Positions 1 through 14,500 of a stretch of 64,000 nucleotides of DNA are shown here, in pieces. The number at the start of each line of letters is the position of its first letter. The stretch's first letter is position 1. The notes beneath the pieces were generated by a model, which saw only the letters and a list, made by a program, of their open reading frames with translations, had not been told where the DNA came from and did not search any database. The DNA is from Ostrinia nubilalis (taxonomy: Eukaryota > Arthropoda > Insecta > Lepidoptera > Crambidae). The DNA lies in assembly GCF_963855985.1 (NCBI RefSeq), contig NC_087095.1:5342001-5406000 (forward strand), in the 5' to 3' direction. The position numbers were made by a program, and so were the translations under genes.

Positions 1-2542
1 CACATTTCAATTGACAAATCTAACTGAAGCGTTAAACTCCTAATAAACAGATCGACAAAGTTACGAGGCAAAGGAATCACACGAATATTCCGCCTTTGGC
101 ATAGGCTTCCACCCACAGCTTAGGTGCGGTTCATGTTAGAGAGAATTTCCCAAGATTCATCGTAATGGTTTTTCTTTTCAGATGGAATATTCCGACCAGC
201 GTTTTTTATTCAAACATTTCTATCATCCCGACCGAACCTTTCAATTTAATTACCTTACCTTCCTTTACTAGTTCGCCGACAAAAAGTAATAATCAAATTA
301 CAGTGTAATTATTTTTTTAGTTGTACCTGAACAAATATTAGTTTCTACTCAGAAAAATGTATTACGCAGCAATAAGAAAACTCATATTCAATCTCAGCTA
401 TGAAAGGTCACAAATGTATCCTACCAGTCACATGTGTATCATAAAATCGTATTATATTACATACGTATTAAAAGATATTACTCCACGTTTCAGGGAGGAA
501 AGTGAGCGGATCATATGACAAAGGGAAGGATTTTTCATGTCGGATAATCTTTATAAAGGTGGACGTCAGACGCAGACGTAAAAGCGTAAGTAGGTAATCA
601 TCTAACCTTAGAACTAGAGCACATCAAGCTTAAGTACCCCTGTAGCATCTTACATAGTTGTAATAAGTGTTATTTTGTAACAATAATGTAAAACCTGATA
701 CGCTTCTGTGTTTCCACGAGTGTTCTTCGTATTTGGACGGTGGGAGCGCCTCATATGAGTCAGTAGAGCTGGAAGAGTTCAATGACTCGTGAAATTGCGG
801 TATACTCGTAGTTTTCATGAAGATTACCGAAAAAAGGTACATACTATAAAAGGAGACAGTTCGTTAGACAAAAACTATTTTTTATATTACAACGGTTCAA
901 AAGTTGGAAACTAAACCGTGTGTTTGATTTTTAATTCTCGATGTTATCTAGGTGTCTGAAAACGTGTACATTGTACATGTGACAATATCGATATAGACAC
1001 TATCGAAACCTAATCTGTCAGCTCGAATATCCCACTACATCGAGATTTGCTCGGAATACCCCAGATACGGTCCGTCATCTTATAAGACTGACATCTTCAT
1101 AAATACGATCTTATATCAAAGGCTATAAAGTTCAAATTGGGTGAATAAGAGATAGATTAAGCGAATCTCCTTCGGGTTGTATGGATCAGGGTATTGGCAT
1201 TCAGCTATTGCATGTTTCCTTTGGAGCTACACTTAGTAAGACTATCAAAGGCAATTTGATTGGATTACATACGTAATTGAATAGTGTTATTAATCATAAT
1301 AACATCTATCGGTTGAATGAGTTTTCTACTTATATCGTATTGGCTCTGTGCACGATTACAGCGCCAACTAGCGTCAACAACTTTGTGGGCTCTGTCACAT
1401 TGACATTTAGGTCGTATATTTGTGAAAAAATATTGAAATGAAAAAATAACAAATATTTTCAACTAATAAATTGTTGTGATACCACGATTTGGGTGGAAAA
1501 AGCGTTTTGAAATAATTTTGGTCATTCAAATCAAATGAGGTAAGTCCAAAAAGTGTGTTTAATTTTGATTGTGTCAGGGTTTGTTTACTTTATTTATAGT
1601 TGTAGTTTTACAGTAAAACAAAAAGAAAAAGCTACTTTAACGGTTTCATTATATAACAGTAAATATATTTAAATGTTCCTGTATCACTAGTAATAAATTA
1701 AACATCGTTTTCAGATCGAAATGAGTATTGTTTTGAAGACCGGGTTTGTGAGTTTTACAATATCAAATTCCAACCACAAACCGTATTTAAAGGAAAGTTG
1801 TTGGTATTGGCTGGACAAGTCCGAGATGTAAAAGAATTAAGAACAAAACAAGGGCAGAGTTCAATAATTCACGCTCTCATCATAAGGCAAACATCTGTGC
1901 ACAACAACTACTGTGACTCATTTTTGTACTACCACATTGTATAGTCTAGTTATTTCCAAATTGTAAACGGCTATTAAACCAGCCCTATCGAAAAACAGTC
2001 CACTCTTTTATTTAAGTTCCCAGTAGGACCCTATTCATGCGATTAATTAATGATATTAAAATGTATTAAGTAGAATCGCTTTGCCATTGACAGATACATC
2101 TGATGACAGAGCTTACATTATTTCTACTTTTGACCACCATGAGCGCTGCGATCGATTATGTTACCCCCACCTAGTACTTCGCACCCAGCGAATACCTATT
2201 TTGATTGCTATTCAAAAAATTCAAAAACTTGTAAGGTGCGCCACATACCTAGCCAGTATATTGTCATTTTACTCGCCAAATTTTAACTTACATAGTAGAT
2301 AGTAAGTTACCTACCTAACTACTACGTTAGGTACTACGTAGTAGGTAACATTACTATCTTTACTTTACTCTTTATTGGTTTTCTTTCTTTACTTTACACT
2401 TTATCAATCTCAAAATAATAACTTTCACGAGATGTTTTCCGCCATGAGTTTGAAAACGCTCTAAAATGGCAGACAAGAACTTAGCATTGTTGTTCAAGTT
2501 ACCTTAACTAGCATCATTAATAATTAACGTAACTTATCTTAC
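1..2542. other. ADAMTS intron 6 (partial)
   Basis: The exon ending at 2543 is followed by a GTAAGA donor, so this DNA is intronic up to the edge. I found no further ADAMTS exon. A repeat-like block lies at about 60-160 and another at about 1320-1420 (decayed coding-like sequence). Confidence 0.6.
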
Positions 2543-5500
2543 CCTTCTCCAAACTCCGTCCGACACTGTTCGTCCATGGTGAACACGTAGTTTGAGATCT
2601 CCTTAGCACCTCCCAGTTCCACCCCTTCGTCTTGACTTCTCTCATGGAGGCACCACCATTTCCTTGAAAAATATCATAATTATGAATTTTGTGTATTCAA
2701 AACATAAGTGTGTACGTTCAAAGTGTGTACATTTGACCGACAGCCTTGCAATATAAATGTGGGACCAAGGACCAAGACCCAAATCAATCAAACTGATAGA
2801 CTAAAGTAACAATAAGTACTTAAAGGTTGTCCATAAGTGATTTGACATTTTATCCTCTAGCAAAGATATGTTAAAAATGTAAAATAATAAATACCATAAT
2901 TAGGCTAGGCCCGTGTATTTTTAATTCTCAATGTAATGCCAGTCATTTGTTTTTAGTAACTTTTTTCACCAAAACTTTTTTTTTCTGAATGGTCAGTGCC
3001 ACAGAATAGTATGTATTTAGAAAAAAATTTGAAATAAAAATAATTTGATGAAAAAAATAGCTTACTCGTAATACCTGCACTTATTTATTTTTTGTAATAG
3101 ATAAGTATAATTAAGAATACATTGTTATTACTTTGACTTTTCGTGGAACTGCTCCTTGGAACATGCAGACCAGGCGTAGTTTTGAAGAGTGGCCAGCACC
3201 GTTGGCGCCATCACCGATCCGCGGAGAGAATCCTTTTCGCATTGACCTTCTCCATCGTGGGTGAGACCTAGTCTGTGGAAAAAAATATTGGTAACTTGTA
3301 TTTGGAATGTTAATTAATTAAAAATGAAAAAAATAGTGGCCAGTATTTTTTTTATTACAAAAACGAGTTTATTAAAAAGCCCAATTATATGGATTGTTCT
3401 TTTACTTATTTTAAATGTTAATTTCTTACAATATGTGTTACTTACGGTCTACTTGTTCAAAACATAATTTATCAATGTAATTGGGCGAAATAAATTACTT
3501 TAAATTAAAATGGTCGAAACCAAACTCTAGTAGTTAAGTATTAGATCTCTCCGCTCTAATTTACGACATTCTATTTGGGGTTCCATAACGGTTTGTAAAT
3601 GAAATATTTATTTATTGTTTTATAACCTGCGGTTATCATAAAATTCGCGATCAGGAAGTCATAAGTAGGAGCTGGTCTGTAAACAAAATAATGTTTAAAA
3701 TAGATTTATTGGAAGTTCAAGTGGCTTTTGAGAAATTGGCCGTAACGTGGTCTTAGCCCGAGTCAGATGTCTTGAGTCTTGACTCACTCGCTTAATTACG
3801 TTTTCTCGAAACTCTATATCAATATTAAGTATGAAAGTACCTTATAGACTTAAAAACTCACTTTTCTTTGAAATGTACTGAATGTAGTTTACATTTCAAG
3901 TGTAAAAAATATAGGAAAAAATTTTTTTTGAGAATTAATATCGATCACAGATTGGGCAGGGGTCATTAGCATCAACCTACGGTGTAGTGACATTTGTTTC
4001 AGATATGACTGACAATTTTTTTTCTATTACGATTCAATAACGGCAGACGAGAAATGACAGAATTTAAGGAAGAAATTTTTGGCATTTCTTACTCGTGGCA
4101 GTAAGAGTAAAAAAAAAACTAATTAGGTAGGTAACCAATAATTTTCACTATACTGTCCACACATTAAAAGGGTAATAGCGAATGGGCTATTGAAGACAGA
4201 AATATCTTCATTGATGTAGTTACATTGTAACATTTTATTGCGGTCCGGCTTATATGCTGATGCTACTGTATTTCAGGACCTGTTATTTTACACGACAACA
4301 TTCCAACGAGAGTCTTGTATGGATTGAGTCAATATGAAAGTGTGAATGAGTCTAATAGCTTGATAGTTTGAAAGCAAAAAGCTGCAATGCAAATGGTTAA
4401 TAACACCCTCGACTGTTCAAGCAACTGTTTCGCGCGTTGGAATGGTTAAACTTCGATTTGCTCCGGCAATTTGAAAACCACTATCTAGATTGGTTCTACT
4501 TGTGTAGGATATAATGTTTCGTACTTAGAGAAGGATGGTGGTTCGAATGTTCTATGAATTTGTATTGAGTCACGATTTTATAACTCAACTCAAAACTTGT
4601 CTAAATTGGCCACTTTTAGCGTAATCGGTAGAACTATTACTTGGGAATCAAATTGGAGGTATAAAAAAGTTAATAAAAAATGTAATTACCTTTGAAGTGT
4701 CTGTGCAAACTTGTTGAATACCTATTTCAATTAAGGGATTCTAAATCAAATTCATTAAGTACTTTTTTGATGAAATACTAATTGGACACGGGAGAACTAG
4801 CATACCGTAAATTTTGGTTGTACCTATTGGCAAAAAACATACTCCGTACTAAGTACCATCTGAAAATGTTACTACTATTAGTACTATACTTTAGTAGTAT
4901 AGTTGACTGAAACCCCTCGTCACCAATTTGAAATACAAACCATCTGGACAAAGGTCACTCCAACTGACATCAATTTGTTTCGGAATTTAACATTTAACGA
5001 GTTAAATTACTATAAAGTTTCATCAAAATCCATTTGGTATATCTAACGCGAGATAGTAGGTACCTACAAACTACAAACACCCATCCATCCAAACTTTCGC
5101 GCTTATTTCATTAGTACGATTAAATTTTGTTACTACGAGTAATATCAGTAATATAAGGTTACCGAACTCCAAACTAATATGAAATTAACCTCTCAGTACA
5201 AGCATTCTGTTGACTGTACCCATTGTAGCTCTCTCTCATCAAGTTAACCACTATAGCCTCTTATGTAGACGTAATAGATGCTATATTCCAACATAAATGT
5301 ACAGCCTGATGTGCTACAGTGCTTAATTACGAATGCGGAGGCCGTTCACTGGTCCACGCGGCTCCTTTGAGCGCGATTATTAATTCACTCGCGAAACTTC
5401 AAGTGCTCATGTGGACGGTACGATTGCCGGCGGGTACACCTTAGTGTAGACATAGCCTAGGTGAGAACAGTCGATGCAAGCAACAATGTGAATGATATAA

Positions 5501-8500
5501 ATCATAAATAAGTAGGTAGGTAGTCAAAGTATGTCTCCTCTACCTTAGGTAGGTACACTTAGGTATTATACTTTTCATAGATAGTTTTGCGGGTCCGAAG
5601 ATATTAGACGACTACCAATGACATTCGCTATTATTGGCAACAGCTTGTTTGAATTTGAAGGAAGTCAATCGAGGTTTTCCTTCACCTTTCTATTTTATTT
5701 AGTTCAAAACTTCATTATCACTTTTTTCATTTAATTTTGACGATTACGATTTCCCTTTTCCTTCAAGCTAAATTACTGACTCAATAATGAAAATCCTTGA
5801 CGGCCATTATTTGCCAAAGGCTTTTTAAGATTTTTCTATCAACAGTTTTACTAAAGGTACCTAAGTACAGAAAGGTTATTGAATTTCATTCTTAAAAATC
5901 CTTTAGCTCTGTCAGGCTAGGGACCAGTCCATGGGATCCATTCCCATCAGATATAGCAAAACAAGTAAGTATTCGATGTACACATCGATTAAGCACGTCA
6001 TGTCCGTCAACTCGATCAAAGCGGCATCTTTGTACTGCTGACAGCACATGAGACCATACGTTTTTGTTGAAAAATATACCCTATTACAACCATATAAGAC
6101 ACCACAGTGTCAGCTTGATGTGCCGTTGGTAGTTGTCATCAATTCAGGGCATGATCGTGGTAAATTATACGCCAACGCCGAAAAATGCGCGCGCGCAGAT
6201 GGGGCGCCATATTGAAAGCATTTCGTCGTTGTAACCAAAAAGCAAAAAAAAAAAGATAGGATAGGATCCATTGTTTCATTCAACTGTCACATTAATTACC
6301 AGCTAGACTATGGTTGAAATGAATATGGTCGTACTTTAGTTTACCTAGATGGTAGAAGTGTGATCATATTTTTTAAAGTATTCTACAGATGTTTTGTGTA
6401 AAATTAATAAAATGTTCTTTATTTCTATTTACAGACTGAAATAAGTCTATTTATCTTTACTATGAAATCAGTTGCATTTGATCAAGTTCTTTTGTTAATT
6501 TCGTTCACATACAGATTTTAATACGCCGTTTCTTGCACTGCACTACAAGGTGCAGTAGCTTCCTGACTAGCTTAATTAAATTCAACTGGAGTTAAGATTA
6601 ATTATTAGCTCGGAACTTCAAATCGCGCCAGTCAGTCGGAAGCTCTAATATTTAGAGCTTTGGATAAATGTTCCATAAAGTTAAGTTAAGCTTTACAACG
6701 TAGTTAAATTGCCCTAAATATTTCCAGGTTACTTCGTTTAATTGATACGTTAATTGAAATTTAAATGGGTCTCGCAAATGAAACATTGAAAATAGAACTG
6801 AAGAGAGTTTACACAAATACGTGATGTCTTTGTGTTACTAATACTCTACCTACTATTTTTTAAAGTAAGTAATACTGTTATCTTTGATTAATATTAGTGA
6901 TAAAATTTTATGTATTAATTTTATTTAAATAGCTTGATTAATAAGAAACGATCAATAGATTTTTATAGGACCAAAACATAGAAATGTATTTAAATAAAAA
7001 GCAATTTGAAGTTTAAGTTTAGTTTTTAGTTTAGTTGGTAGAGATTAAAGTCACAAGTCAAAGGTAAAAGTCACAGGCGACGGCTAGCTAAATCATAAAG
7101 CAACCACTCGCACTTGACTGTTATTGTTTTTAAACGAAATGATCTCGGTTTCGCACCGTCTCACGTTGCCCAAACAAACAGCTTTGCCCAATTTGTGTGT
7201 TAAGGGAGACGATTAAAATTTATCTCTGTTTGCGTCTCCAGTAGGTCAGATGAGTCATGGGCCTTGAAGAATTTAGAGATAATGGGAAAACAATTGCTCA
7301 ATGCTGGAAAACTCTATTTGGTATTGGCCTTATCTTGTTGATAAATCTCAATACTTCAGAACAGAAAATGTAAGAAGTTTCAGCAAGCTTCCCAAAATGT
7401 ATTATAATCGAATGTTGAAGTCACTTCCTACAAGAGATGATTACGCTTAGTGCAGAGACCGCTAGATTAATTTATTTAAAAACAACCTATATAATTGTTT
7501 AATAGGTACATTTGAGTTCAATAAAATCGAAACCATCCAAAAAATAATCCTAATTTTAGAGTCCAAAAGTCAAAAATAGACTGGTTTGGCAGGTTTCAGG
7601 AAAAAAGCAATACTTTTCAGAGGAAATGTGAATCAGAAGTCCTTGACCGCTTATAATCTCATATTAATCGTAAAGCTCGTCATATGTCTTGAAACATCCT
7701 TAAGGATAAAAATAAGTGCCGTATAAAAGTAACGCCTGAAACGCGCACTCTCCTTTCTTTGATGGAAGATGGGGGGATTAGAAACGTGCTCTCATTAACA
7801 AACCCACATAAGAAGAACATCAAGCAAACATTAAAGTTTCATGAGAGTATTTTTGAGGACACAGATAGTAGGTGTACCTGGGTAATCTGTATATTCTTAG
7901 ATGTAACTTTCAGCGTTGGACTGACCAGGTCAAAACCGCACTCAAATGGTCCACTCCACGAGTGCACAAGAAAGGCTGCAGTGCGGGAGGAAAGGCGACG
8001 GATTGGGCTTATCACCGGACCGGGTGTGACGACCACGACCACTCTGGCAAGGGTGTAGCGACGAAGAAGAAGATGACTATCTGAGTTTGCTGGTAACGTA
8101 GAATGCTTAACTTTTTACCTTATTGAGTAACCACCACACACGGTTCAGGTGGTTACTCAATACAACACATCGCTGAGACAGTCTTTTTCTTTCAAGGGTT
8201 TTAGATTATGTTAATAATTATCTTATTATCTAAAACGAAAGAGTCTTTGAGCTCTTGGATCACTTTTACAAAACGGAGTCACGATGTCCTTTTACAGTTT
8301 TTAGCCAAACACTGAATGACAGTGATATTTATTTTATTTATTTATACTTCAGCACACAAAGTAACAAATGCACTGTGGCGGACTTAATGCCGGATGGCAT
8401 TCTCTGCCAGTCAACCACGGGTCATGCAGAAAGAGTAAGGCGGTGGTGATATGACAGTGACTGAATGTTTGTGTACACATTTTACAAAGGTCAACATGTG

Positions 8501-11500
8501 AGCACTTGTTTATTTTTAGCCTACCCGCACATTAGCCGCGAAGCGATGCATGTCATGGCATGTCCTGGTTTCCGTCCAGGGCCAATGCCGTGTCGTCTGT
8601 GAATTTGTTGAGCCAAACTGATTGGCTTACTGAAAAAGACTACTTAATGCTGGGTTGGATAAACGTCAAAATGCATTGCAGTTGATACTGTCAAAACATC
8701 TCTCTGACGTGATGATCCTCACTGTCGCTCTAAATCATGGTAGGTATTTGAATAATCCTGAAAAACATTCTTGTCTGAATTTTTTGTGGCCAATAACCGT
8801 GGCTCTAGCTATCAAAGTAGGATTGCTGCCGGCTTTTATTCTTACCCGAAAGATTATGCAATAGTCATGGACCTATAAAAAAAGTCGGACGGATTCTCAT
8901 CAACAAAATACTGTGACATTAGGATACACCAGCTTGCCTGTACGTATAGGCCGGCACGCACACATTCACACCCTGATACACCACTTCGAGTGCAAACTTC
9001 ACACAGTTGACACATTTAAGCAGCGAAAAAACAACACGAATACGACATGTCTTGTGTGACGAAATTGTGTAAAAACCGTTCTGTTCGAACAAACAAAAAT
9101 TAAGGAATCACATTTCACAGGCAAAATAATAATCCAATCACTTATTTCCCGACATTAAAATATTGAAATTAATTGAAATCAAACGTCATTCACTCGAAAA
9201 AATAATACGTCAAAGACCAGTGTTCTCAGTTATTTACGTGGGAAAATTACCCGAAATATGGGAAATTAATAATAATTTTAGGACTTTTTAGTTATTTATT
9301 ACGCATACTATGGAAATAAAATAATTAGCATAATAATTGTGTTTTAATGGGATATATTTTCATAGGCAAATTTGATCCTTCCCAAAAATGTGGAACTGCG
9401 AAATTCAAATTTTCTTTGATTGCAAGTCAGTGTCAGTACCTCTAGTAGGAAAAACTTTCGAGTTCGTTTCGTTGCGTATTCAAAGTGTCATCGAAAAATT
9501 TTGTATGAAAAATTAAACAGCGCCCCCTAGGGCGGCTATAATATAGGGGGCGCTGTTTAATTTTTCATACAAAATTTTTCGATGACACTTTGAATACGCA
9601 ACGAAACGAACTCGAAAGTTTTTCCTACTAGAGGTACAGGTTGTATGTTAAAATCTACCAGAGATAATAATAATATATTGATGATGCATAAGATTATGAT
9701 TATAATGTACACAAGATTCGTAATTTGTAACTGCGTGAATCATTTTTGATCAAGATTATGTACATACCCTGACACACTGACTTGCAAACAATGTTAGAAA
9801 ATTTGAACATTGAAAATTTCGCGCCTACCTCAACGCATTCCCCTTTCATCCTTTTAAAATGGCACGGAATAATTCTGTCTACATTTCCAAGTAACATCTG
9901 CCGATCTATGTTTTTCTTAAAATAAATGGGTAAAATGATTTGGCTAACATGGCATCCCTAAATTCACTCACACAATAGACAAACGCCAAAATTTTGCGTC
10001 ACAGTTTTGTTGTAGCGCGAGTTCCGTCCGCCTTTTTTTATAGGTCCATGGCAATAGTATTGTAATCAGAATAAGGCTAAGTATTATTTCTGGAGTCACA
10101 ACTCTACGCATAAAAAATTAATAGATTTTCACAATTTTCTATTCCATTATTCATGAATACGTAAATATAGCCCCCTGAAACTGAATCTCAATAAAATTAA
10201 TGACATAACATTTTGCAAAAAAAAAACCTATTTTCGGAATGCCCAAATCCCACGTGTATTTGCGCGGAAATACTTTGATATGCAGCCGCTCATTAAAATT
10301 CTGATTGATACCCTCTCCCTTTACTCTTTAGTAAAATAACATCCGAGTTTATCCCGTAGGTAATTAAAGTCTCGGAAGCTGTAATTAAAAAGAGATTTAC
10401 GACACCAATAATTAAATGTTAACCGCGAGCAAGAAAGAGGTTAACGTTATTAAGGCTAATGTCTTCACAGATCATTTCGAGCTTTGCATACTACATATAG
10501 TGCAAAAAAGGCAACAATAGCCAAACGGTGTCGTCATTGGACTGCCGATTCAAGGGTCAGAGTTTTGTGCCTGGTAGACCGTTAGACTATTGTGGTGAAC
10601 CTGGGTACTCCAAACACTATAGAATATTTAATTTAGCTGGAGCTTTAAGATGTGTTTTTGAAAATATTCGTATCCACCGTTTCTTATTTGCATACAGAAT
10701 TAATATTCCATTTCCTATAGTAAAATGTGGCAGCCCTACAAAGGATGAACAACCTGCGCTCAATTTATGGTGTCACTCCCTTACTGTCCCTGTAGCGATA
10801 AAATTATATTTTTGACGTTTGTACAGTCGACAACACATACAAACCACAAAAACTCCTACTTGATGTAAGCCTTATGGACATAAAGTTAAAATCCATTGGC
10901 AAATTCGACATTTTGTGGTTAACGTGCTGTTTACTGTACTTGTGAGTATGCATAAATCACACGCAAGAGTACCTACACATGTTTACAAAAATACATTTTA
11001 TGGGAGTATCAAACGTTCGCGATGTGAAATATGTGTGACTGTAATTGAGGTATTTATGCGTCATAGATGTCGAGAGGCACCAAAATAAAATTATGTAAAT
11101 ATTCATAACTCATATAAAACTATTTTTGTGAATGAACGATCCAATGTCTACTCTGTATAACAAAATTCGCATCAGCACTTCATTTTATTGTGACATTTTT
11201 CTTAAGGAATAGAATTAAGTTAAAAAAAACATTCTTATTACTTATATAAAGTCATCCTCAACTAAATGGAGATTAAATAAAAATTGTTACGTAGTACGAG
11301 TACCTATACCAGCTACAAATGTTTAGAGGCAATGTAATAACTTAGCGAGCTGTTAGAGGACCAGCTAGCTAAGTAATTACATCGGGGAACCAACGAAAGC
11401 TGGAGTAGATGGGTTCTGAAATGGAGACCACGTTTCGGCTGAGGTGACGTATGTTTTAAGCATATAAAACTGTATTCTTATAATTAACTCGCGGCCGCCC

Positions 11501-14500
11501 GCGACTTCGTACGTGTGGATCCCGTTTTACTCCCTTAGAGGTGGGGTTTCGTAAAATCCTTTCTTAGCGGATGCCTACGTCATAACATCTACTTTGAGCC
11601 CGATCCGTCCAGTGGTTTGGGCTGTGTGTTGATAGATCATTATGTCAGTCAGTCAGTCACCTTTGAGTTATATTGAGGCCGAGTTGTACCACCTAACTTT
11701 AACAGTAACTATTACGATAACCGGTGTATTTTGTATGGAGTTTGACAGACTTTTGACGTTTGTCAAAGTTAAAAGATGGTGCAACCCAGCCTTAGATTAC
11801 TTAGTAATAAACCAACATTCATCGAAGCTATAGTTGTTTGATTTAATTGCAACTTCATGGCATACTACGTAGTGCATTACGCCAACACTAGCTCAAGAAA
11901 ATTAGTAAATTGCTAACAGGGACTGGATGAAAAATGCAGGAAATCGTGCTTTTAACGTTGCTTGAGAAAGCTTCCGTCGAGCAGGAGAGTGCCATTGGCT
12001 GATATGATGTCATTTTTATTATTTCAGGCAACAGACTGTAATCTAATCTAATCAAGTTATTTATGATACCTAATTAACGACTATTTTAATAGTTATCACA
12101 ACGGATGGTGTTATTTTAGTGAAGAAAATAGGTATTTAATTGGTTAATTACTCTGTAAACTAAAAATAAACTCGTCCCGCCACGTGAACTGCACATCTTT
12201 GTGCTTTTATTAGGTCAAAGCGCAATTATTCTCAGCTTTCTTCAGTCGCCTTGTCCTATAAACCTTGAACGGGCGACAGTGACGTTCAAACTGCACTTAA
12301 ATTCATTCAGTTTAGTGTTGGTTGGCAATTGTTAGCACTTTTGAACCTACTTGCTTGGATCACTGTATTTTATACATTTTCAAAGATAAATAGAGCTTAG
12401 ATACAAGGACAAGTTGGGCAATTTAAGCCGTCCAATCCTGTTGAGCCTTGTCTTCTTGTCAAACGCCTGTAGCGGCTTATTAAGTTAATCAGAATAAAAT
12501 TGTATCTTTTGTTATAAATTATATTCTAGATTAATGGAAGGTGAAAAAGGTGAAACCATTCAAACATAATTGTTTTAATTTCTTCAATGCTCACGTGTTT
12601 GTTAATTCCAGTAGTTCTATAGCTGTTTCCATCTTTTTTCATAACGGATGTAAAGTGGGAAACATAATATTTCTGTAATTTATACACGATACCTACTTGA
12701 TGTTTCTGTAATCGTTATTGACTGATTTTACTGACTATCAATCACAATTCAAACTACTGACGTAGACGTATGTATCTGCTAAGAAAGGATTTTCCAAAAT
12801 TCATTTACAAAGTTTAACGCAGTAAATGTTAGTATTTTTGATATGTTGGGGACCGTTGGCCGTTGGAAGCTTGAATGAGGTTGTTTATTCCCAGCTTGCG
12901 GTTCAGGGAGGAAAAGTTCTAATGATTTATTTGCACAGTTCGCAACTACTTCGGATTCATTCCCTGTTGACAATCAAAGGATTGCCTTTGATTTGATTTA
13001 TTTTATATCTTTCTTGTTATGAAATGCGGTTAGGGAGATAACTTTTTATAAATATGCTTGAATAAATAATAAAATAATTAAAGAACTATAATAATAAGTG
13101 CGACTTACACTCGCATAAAGAGAGTATTTTTTAACGCGTCACATCTTATGTAATGTAGGTACGAGTACCTAAATGTGAGATTTATGGTTCATTTAAATTA
13201 GGTAAGCATCATAAGCCTTTTCTATGATCAAATCATAGCCATAAATTATTTATCTAAAAAGCATTTCTCTCAAGAATATTAGATGTACTCAAAATACACG
13301 TTGTAAGCACAGTAAACTCAAAATTGCGATAGAAATTGTCTCATCTATCCGCCGTCACAGAGCAATTATACTTGCTAACTGCTCAGGTGAGTTTAATTAA
13401 AACACAAACGCAGACGGGTCACGTCCTATAGTCATTACACTGGCGGCCCAACTTTAAGGCCACTACGAGCAGCCTCTCTTCAATGGCTGCTATGGGCTAA
13501 AAATGTTTGTTGGACAAATGCTTACATGTATTTGAACAGGACCAAATCAATGCGTATTCTTAAAGTCTGAAAAGGACATATTGAATTATAATGAATTTTC
13601 AATTTATTGCTCCGTTCAAAAGAAAACTTAATGTCATTGGTTCCGAAAAAATCCTAAAAAGGTACCAAATAACTAGGTAAGCTAAATAATATTATAATAT
13701 GACTAATATCCCGAATTTACTTGTAAGGTGTATAGGTACATCTTCTGAAAATTTTCCCGCGTGTAAATTGTTACTCGTATCAAGAGAATAAAAAGTAAAA
13801 AATTACAAAAAAAAAGCCTTTACAACATTTTTACGCCAAGATGGCGCCGTACTGGTGGCTAAGTCCTGGACCCATTTGAATGAGCGTAACAATGGCATGC
13901 AATGCAGTTACAGAGTGCGACGTGGAATGACTCTATAACAATATACGATGATTTAATCACATGCATTTCGTGGTGCATGCAACTAAGCAAATGTTAACTT
14001 AGTAAGTTAATGCTTTAAAAGCTAACGATAACTGGTGTTTTTTGTATGGAGTTTGACAGATTTTTAACGTTTGTCAAAGTTAAAGTAAGATGGTGCAACC
14101 CAGCCTAAGAGTGCCGAGATAGTAAATCATTGAAACATTTGCTCTACTTTTCTGAAAACATATACTTATTGTCATTTTTGTTTAAAGCTTTGCTTTCTAT
14201 ACAGTCTGGGTGGTTAATTTATTTGAAAGGTTATTTTATTGAAGAAAAAAAGCTCCATTCATTAGATATCTTGTAATTTGTTAAATCTTAAACATGATTG
14301 TCTGAGGCACAAGAAATAAATTCAATTTTGCATTGGTGTTACTTTGTCGTATTTCACTGCATCTTAACTCAAAAGTTTAATTATGAGTCATTAAATCAGT
14401 TAGCGATTACTACGGAATAGTTTAGGTGCGCCTCGATTGGTGCGCCTTAAAACGGGTGCGCTTTGAGGAATACCTCCACCTCTTACCTACATAAAGGTAA

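Noticed and set aside
60..160. Next ADAMTS exon in the left 2.5 kb
   Set aside because: No frame there gives the expected Cys-rich disintegrin sequence, and stops interrupt it. It looks like a dispersed repeat.
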